A stretch of DNA of 64,000 nucleotides from Adiantum capillus-veneris (lineage: Eukaryota; Streptophyta; Polypodiopsida; Polypodiales; Pteridaceae), in the NCBI GenBank assembly GCA_014529385.2, contig CM043962.1, forward strand, positions 44,882,598 to 44,946,597, written 5' to 3'. Of the stretch, positions 59,101-64,000 are shown one piece after another. Positions within the stretch are counted from its first letter, which is position 1. Each line of letters begins with the position of its first letter. The notes under the pieces were generated by a model. It ran no database searches. It was given only the letters and a program-made list of their open reading frames with translations, and was not told where the DNA came from. The translations under genes were made by a program, and so were the position numbers.

Positions 59101-59547
59101 ACCTCAGCTTTTGTCCTCTACCAAGGGTTAGGACATGAAAAGCACAAGAAATCTTACAAAGAAGCCAACCCACTTGGTTGAACTACCCAAAGCTGCCGGG
59201 TGTGAAGGCAGGTGAGAGAATAAGTGTACAATACATGGTGAAAACCCTAACAGGCACCATAAAGTTGTTCACTGGCTCACCTGACCTTACATGCATTATG
59301 ATGAGAAAGATCTGCAGAACCATCCTAGCAGTGTTCGAGACCTTCAAGCCAAGGCCAGGTGACTGACAACATATTCTTCTTCCAGGATACATATAGATGT
59401 ACTTATGATATGTCAGGTCAGCCTTCCAAGGAGGTGATACATGCGTTTTATCAAAGAATTATGTTTCTCCCATCCTATCACCTCCAGGCGTTTGAAGAAC
59501 GGGGTTCTTCACCATGCATACAGATATCTTTGGCCCAACAATGCTAA
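56142..59547 (+). pseudogene. Accessory ORF of element C: globular domain, coiled coil, C-terminal domain
   Basis: Open segments 56142-56492, 56414-57277 and 57198-59138 overlap in frames that switch and switch back (indels near 56410 and 57260). After a UGA at 59136 the frame stays open to 59366, and a further shift continues to 59547. N-terminal domain: LPRELNEFVRS, FEAIPAGVDVKRVWKF, IINYAAYIHDSLV, MITKVIYAALHAKG. Then a Pro/Ser and Glu-rich hinge, a coiled coil of about 250 residues (about 57880-58610) and the C-terminal domain (VKTLTGTIKL, FLPSYHLQAFEE). All parts recur in order in element B. The N-terminal part resembles in layout the putative plant transposon protein ORFs of Athila/Tat elements. 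Function unknown; not a recognisable envelope protein, since no signal peptide or membrane segment is visible. Confidence 0.75.
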
Positions 59548-59637
59548 ATCTACATGCACGGTACGAATCACTGCTAAAGATGCAGGAGACCATAAGATGA
59601 AGCAAAGGATCAAGGCCATGTCGGGGATGACATGAAC

Positions 59638-59652
59638 AAGGAGGGGGGGGGA
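59638..59652 (+). other. 3' polypurine tract of element C
   Basis: AAGGAGGGGGGGGGA directly abuts the LTR start TGTTAGAAG. Confidence 0.9.
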
Positions 59653-60586
59653 TGTTAGAAGCTGGACACACCCCACTACATCTAACTACTCGGCGGACTA
59701 TTATTTTTGTAATTATTCATTCATTGGTTAAAACCCAATTTTTCACATTGTACATATTGGGACTTACAGAAGTTTCCAGATTGTATCCCAGTTTTGATAG
59801 TTAGATTGAGTAGATGGTTGATTTTGGAACTTTAGGGTTTGAGAAGTTGTAAGGTATATATACCACTTTTTGACCTTAATGAAGGACCTTTTGTCATTTT
59901 AAAAACAAGTTTGAAGTCTGTGAGTGAGCGTACTGTGTACGTGAGAGAGAGTGTGAGCTTCGTCTTGACGCTACGTGTGCTACGGTGGTCGGAATCGGCT
60001 ACGAAGAAGTGCAGCGTGTTGCCCCCGACAAGAGCTACAAGCCGATACCAACATTGCGCGCGTACGGTCCGGCTTTGGGAGCTTCTTCTACAACCTTCAT
60101 CGGTTGTTTGGGTGAGCATACGTTATCTGATTTCACATTGCAGCATATCCACGCGTTCACATTGACTAGAGCTACACATTAGGCACTTCAGATCTCGGAA
60201 ACAAAGACCTGCAGATTTCGGCCAGACATCCTACGTGTTTCTGCACCGGGTGTTTTGGGTCGTGATTTTGGTTTATAGACCTTAGGGAGAGCGGCCTATA
60301 GGTATTAGTAGGGTCTCCTTCAAGTTCTATGGTGTTTCGAAAGTGTTTGATGGGTGTTCGGCTCTAACAAGCGTTGTAGGAAGGTTCCTCTTTTGCACTT
60401 TTGAAGACTGTGACTTAGACAATTGGTAGGGACCTCTGTAGTAATTAGTTAGGAGTCGGTCGAGTGTAGGTTGACACCTTATGCTTGCTTCCACGCGCCT
60501 GCGGGTCGAGCTTCGTCCTTAGCTGACATTACTTGTTAGGTGAGTTCTCGCTGTGCTGACGTCCGTCGCGGCGTATCCGTCCAACA
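59653..60586 (+). repeat. 3' LTR of element C
   Basis: 934 bp from TGTTAGAAGCTGG to CCGTCCAACA. It contains an exact 12-base palindrome arm, AGACATCCTACG, at 60224-60235. Confidence 0.95.
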
Positions 60587-60591
60587 CTCAG
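60587..60591. repeat. Target-site duplication of element C, right (CTCAG)
   Basis: One base different from 36932-36936. Confidence 0.6.
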
Positions 60592-60964
60592 GTATGTTTT
60601 GTTTGTGCTATTGATGTAAATGTTTTATGCTTTGAGTATGGAAACTATCAGGAAGCACTTGTTCAAGTGCCCTCGAGTTGGCAAGGTCGTGGGCCACAAA
60701 GGCAAGCAATGCAAGGCCTGTGACTTGTCAGATCAAGTTATGCAACAAGGTTGATCAATATTGCAATTCCAAGACGTCGACATGGCTATTTCCATAGTTT
60801 GATGTTTTCATTTTGCTAGGGCAATGCTCCTAATCAATTTTTTCCAAACCCGATACACTCTTGCTATTCCATTGTTTTCCAAACTACATGGCAATGGGTG
60901 CACACCGCAAGAGGTAGCTACATGCAATCGAGATGGGAAGACATGCAAAAGCTATGAGCTAAAA

Positions 60965-60990
60965 TCAAGATGGGAAAGTCCCCATCTTGA
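60965..60990. repeat. Inverted repeat with 10-bp perfect arms
   Basis: TCAAGATGGG and CCCATCTTGA, separated by AAAGTC. A similar but imperfect unit (GAGACGGGAAAAGTCCG) lies 60 bases downstream. Confidence 0.7.
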
Positions 60991-62225
60991 ATTTGTAAGA
61001 CATACAAAGGCTATGAGCCGCATTCGAGACGGGAAAAGTCCGCGTTCTAGCTTGAGAAGTCGACAGGGATTTCTCTTTGTCGCATTCTGGATCTTCATTG
61101 TTGCTCGTATATGGTCCCTCGACAAAGTTTTCCAGAGGTTTTGTCAATTGAGACAAATTTATCTAGTCAAGGACAACCGTAATCAAGCTAAGTAGGTACA
61201 CATTCATACCTTGCACGTATTTGTTTGCTTCGCAATATGATGTACAAGTAGACAAAGTCCATTTTTTGTGCATGATCGACAAGATCGAGTCTCTTTGCCA
61301 TGAGAATCTGTCGTCAATAGCATTTGTTGGCAATGAGGCCAGACATAGTTCTATGAAGCAAGGCTTCATTTTATACATCTTTCATTGAAGCTGGCCACGT
61401 TTGGCATCTGCTATGACCATACAAAATTGGAAAGAAATAGGCAATGTGTTTGCAGGTTATTTCATTATGTACCAGACGGGTGTATAGGATATACAAGGGC
61501 GTTTGTGCAGATATGGCTATGAGCCGTTTTGGAATGAGTTTTTCCTTCCAAATTTCATGCAAACTGGTTGCAGCAACAACGACTAGGTTAGCCAAGTTTA
61601 AGTTTTTCTTGTTTTTCCCTGTTTACACTTTACATGGCAATTACTGTCATTATGCAAAGCAAAGTGCTTTGGCAATTTTAGAAGAAGCAAGGCTTCGGGG
61701 AACGGGAAAAATAGGGAATATCAGCTCACAGAATCCCTACCAGTCTAAACTATGCAAGGCACTTATGGTTTTGGTTCTCACGTCTCAGGCCATCACTCTC
61801 TGCAAGGGCTTACAATTCTGCATGCAAGGCATGCTAGTGAGGTGGATTCAATTCTACCGCTTCATGTATTACGCTTCCGTTATCACACTCGCAACTCTAT
61901 CAAGGACAAACTAAGTAATGGATTGTTTAATATGTTGGTTGCTATCAACACACAACAACACTAAAAGGAAGCTAAATCTAGGACTTATTTTACGGGCAAA
62001 GTGCCAATGCTAAGTTGTCCTCATACAATCACGACCCCTGCATGGTAGGTGGGTCGGAATAATTTTTCACTTTTTCTGTTACCTCTCTCGATGAGAGAAT
62101 CATACCGAAAAACTGGGGAATGCTTATACGATAAGCTACAATTTAGGCATAAGATGCGTAAGAGCACATAGCTTGGGTACACACTCTATAACCTTAAGGA
62201 AAGTTCCTCAGCCCAGCATGCTCTT

Positions 62226-62229
<4 letters not shown>

Positions 62230-62296
<67 letters not shown>
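62230..62296. repeat. CT microsatellite, about 33 units
   Basis: A pure CT run. Confidence 0.95.
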
Positions 62297-62297
<1 letters not shown>

Positions 62298-63187
62298 AGG
62301 GAATAATCAAAATCTTCTAAGAAGCTTTTGATACCTGTTTTGCTCGTGAGTCAGCCTGAGCCAAGGTGCTCTAACTCTCAGCTAAAACGTGGCTAAGATG
62401 CTACTCAAATTAGTCTTCATCGGTTTGACCAATGAACACTAATTTTCATAATGGCTATGAGCCACACTGGCTAAGAGCCATTACCAAGCCAAGGGTAAGA
62501 CCTAACTATTGGCATTCTTTGGGTGATTCTTTTCAAGATTGAACAGATCTATCCAGGGAAGTACACATCGACGTTACTGGACAACCAAGAGTCTTGTCAA
62601 TACGGATGTCTAGGGTGTCATTTTTGCATTACATGTTTTCAGTGCGACACTCAAGTTGAGTTTTTGATAATCTTCAACTCACAACAATTAATCTATACCA
62701 CGGAATCTAGAGACAGCATGGCTATTCTTACAAGCTAGGCATCTCACTTGCGTGGATTTCTTGCTCTCTTTATAGCACTACGAGTGTCTATGGCATCACA
62801 GTTTTGGGGTACGACCCAGCGGGTGTTTACTAAATCACCCCATAGGCATTCAAGATCACAGTTTGATCTATCCCCGTTGTACTTTCAAGGAAATAAGTCC
62901 GCACTCTACCAGGGGTTAGTGGACAACTTCAACTTTTTTCAAGTTGATTCTCATCATTCTGTACACGGTTGACTATGTTGGTTACCATTACCTGCTAGTT
63001 GAGCATTTCCTACAAAGGATCTTACCAAGGGGTTTGACTACGTAGATTCTACCCAACGGGCTTGGATTGCGAAGGCAACACCCAGGGTTTCCAGTGCAAT
63101 GTTGCTTGGTTTTTCATAGGTGGGAGATGTACTCCTGTGCATTTGAATACGGGTAACTCAAATTTCAGTTCAATCTCCAGGGACATG

Positions 63188-63336
63188 CCAAGGGTAGGTC
63201 AGAACAAGTATTTTGGGCCATAGTGTCCAATGTACATTATGTTGTTATGCACCCACTTGATGTCCCAAGGGCAAGTCGAAACAAGTATTTTGGGCCGTAG
63301 TGTCCAATGTACATTATGCTGTTATGCATCCACTTG
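63188..63336. repeat. Two-copy tandem repeat, 77-bp period
   Basis: CCAAGGG(T/C)A at 63188 and 63265, both followed by ACAAGTATTTTGGGCC and TAGTGTCCAATGTACATTAT. About six differences between copies. Confidence 0.9.
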
Positions 63337-63561
63337 TCAAATTCGATCTGGCACATGTTGTCACATGGGATACAACATGGTCTAGGGACGAGGAGTTCGG
63401 TTTAGCCAGTGTGGAGCAAGGCTAATGAGGGTCCTCTCACTCCTGTTTGCAGTTACCTCCACACGCAAGTACATCTTGTACTTGTAGTATGTTCTTGTTT
63501 TAGACATCCTTAGTTGAGACATATTGCACATGCGACGAATATGAGTCTCTGGGACTGACAC

Positions 63562-63577
63562 TGGCGCCCACTATTTC
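63562..63577 (+). other. Possible gypsy primer binding site
   Basis: TGGCGCCCACTATTTC follows GACTGACA plus one base, the same spacing as in element C (CA, one base, TGGCGCC). Only the first seven to eight bases fit well. Confidence 0.35.
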
Positions 63578-64000
63578 AAGTATGTGTCACAACAAGGTCC
63601 CTAGGTGCTGGTCAAATCTGTTTTCTAGACCATTTTTAGCACGAGTATCAAGAGAAATTTCAATGGCCAGAACTTGTCGGATACTTAGAATGAATTGTTA
63701 AGGTACAAGTGCTGCTAAACAACATTACAGATGGTTGTTTTACATATAGAAAGGCTATGAGTTGTTAATGAAAAAGTTTCATTGTTTATACCTAGAAGTG
63801 ATCACTATTTCACCTTCTATTATGGTTCAGACATTTCAGCAAGGCTTGCAAATGATTGCAACTAAAAGAATTTAGTTTCTTTTCAGAACTATTTACCTTC
63901 CTCTTTAATGTGTGTTAGGCGCATCACAAAGCATTGTGGATGATCATGGATATACAGGTTCGGATCTGTTTTTTGCTAACTGCATGCACACTAGGTGTTA
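63578..64000 (+). other. No gene recognised
   Basis: If 63562 is a PBS, this is the start of an internal leader that leaves the window. Confidence 0.3.

Larger units (their letters stand above)
36937..60586 (+). mobile_element. Giant Ty3/gypsy retrotransposon C (23.65 kb including a nested 3.97-kb element)
   Basis: Two 934-bp LTRs, a TGGCGCC primer site, gag, PR-RT-RNase H, integrase, a second protease-like domain, an internal PPT, palindrome arrays, an accessory coiled-coil ORF, a 3' PPT and a near-perfect target duplication define it. The LTRs differ at roughly 30 positions by eye (about 97% identity). Without the insertion it is about 19.7 kb, large for gypsy and similar in scale to Tat/Ogre elements. 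Several stops, frameshifts and a lost integrase Asp make it defective. Confidence 0.95.
60592..63560. other. Right flank of element C; possible LTR of another gypsy element
   Basis: No supported ORF. GGCTATGAGC-like words recur at about 60951, 61008, 61523 and 62451. A CT microsatellite lies at 62230-62296 and a 77-bp tandem repeat at 63188-63336. If the site at 63562 is a PBS, the right part of this stretch is a 5' LTR ending GGGACTGACA. Confidence 0.35.

Noticed and set aside
56142-59547. Envelope-like gene of a gypsy element
   Set aside because: Position would fit, but no signal peptide, transmembrane helix or fusion-type segment is visible.

Overview
This is repeat-rich nuclear DNA of a land plant. 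The evidence is nested LTR retrotransposons (Ty3/gypsy and Ty1/copia), an initiator-tRNA-Met copia primer site, a gypsy primer site of the Athila/Tat TGGCGCC type, plant-type LTRs, long CT/GT microsatellites, and no bacterial-style operons. I found no convincing host gene. The species cannot be named from sequence alone; a large-genome plant is a guess.

Layout: (1) 1 to about 5250 (+) is the 3' half of gypsy element A: integrase, a protease-like pol extension, a polypurine tract (PPT), a small acidic ORF, a second PPT and an LTR. (2) 5366-15800 is an older minus-strand gag-like remnant split by a complete copia element at 8093-13613 with 5-bp target duplications. (3) 15900-17000 is an array of imperfect inverted repeats. 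(4) 17300-22110 (+) holds decayed LINE RT, gypsy pol and a 3' ORF ending at a PPT. (5) 24326-31640 (-) is the 3' part of giant gypsy element B. (6) 33190-34620 (-) is an older gypsy RT/RNase H remnant. (7) 34639-36018 holds a diverged relative of the short copia derivative found at 50874-54842, plus another LTR. (8) 36937-60586 (+) is a complete giant gypsy element C (23.65 kb with its insertion), with two 934-bp LTRs. Nested in it at 50874-54842 is a very young 3969-bp non-autonomous copia derivative with 193-bp LTRs, perfect 5-bp target duplications and one long ORF. (9) 60587-64000 is flank with a possible further gypsy primer site near 63562.

The most interesting material is the gypsy family represented by A, B and C. 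All three carry a second retropepsin-like domain C-terminal to integrase, followed by W-x-P-K-type repeats, then an internal PPT, then an extra 3' module. In B and C this module is about 6 kb and contains short palindromes with a CGCG centre (different stem sequence, same design) followed by a roughly 3.4-kb accessory ORF: N-terminal globular domain, long coiled coil, C-terminal globular domain. C also has a duplicated integrase zinc-binding domain, an unfamiliar Gag N-terminus, and a CUU-UAA gag/pol junction. All copies carry stops or frameshifts, so the architecture is read by comparing copies.
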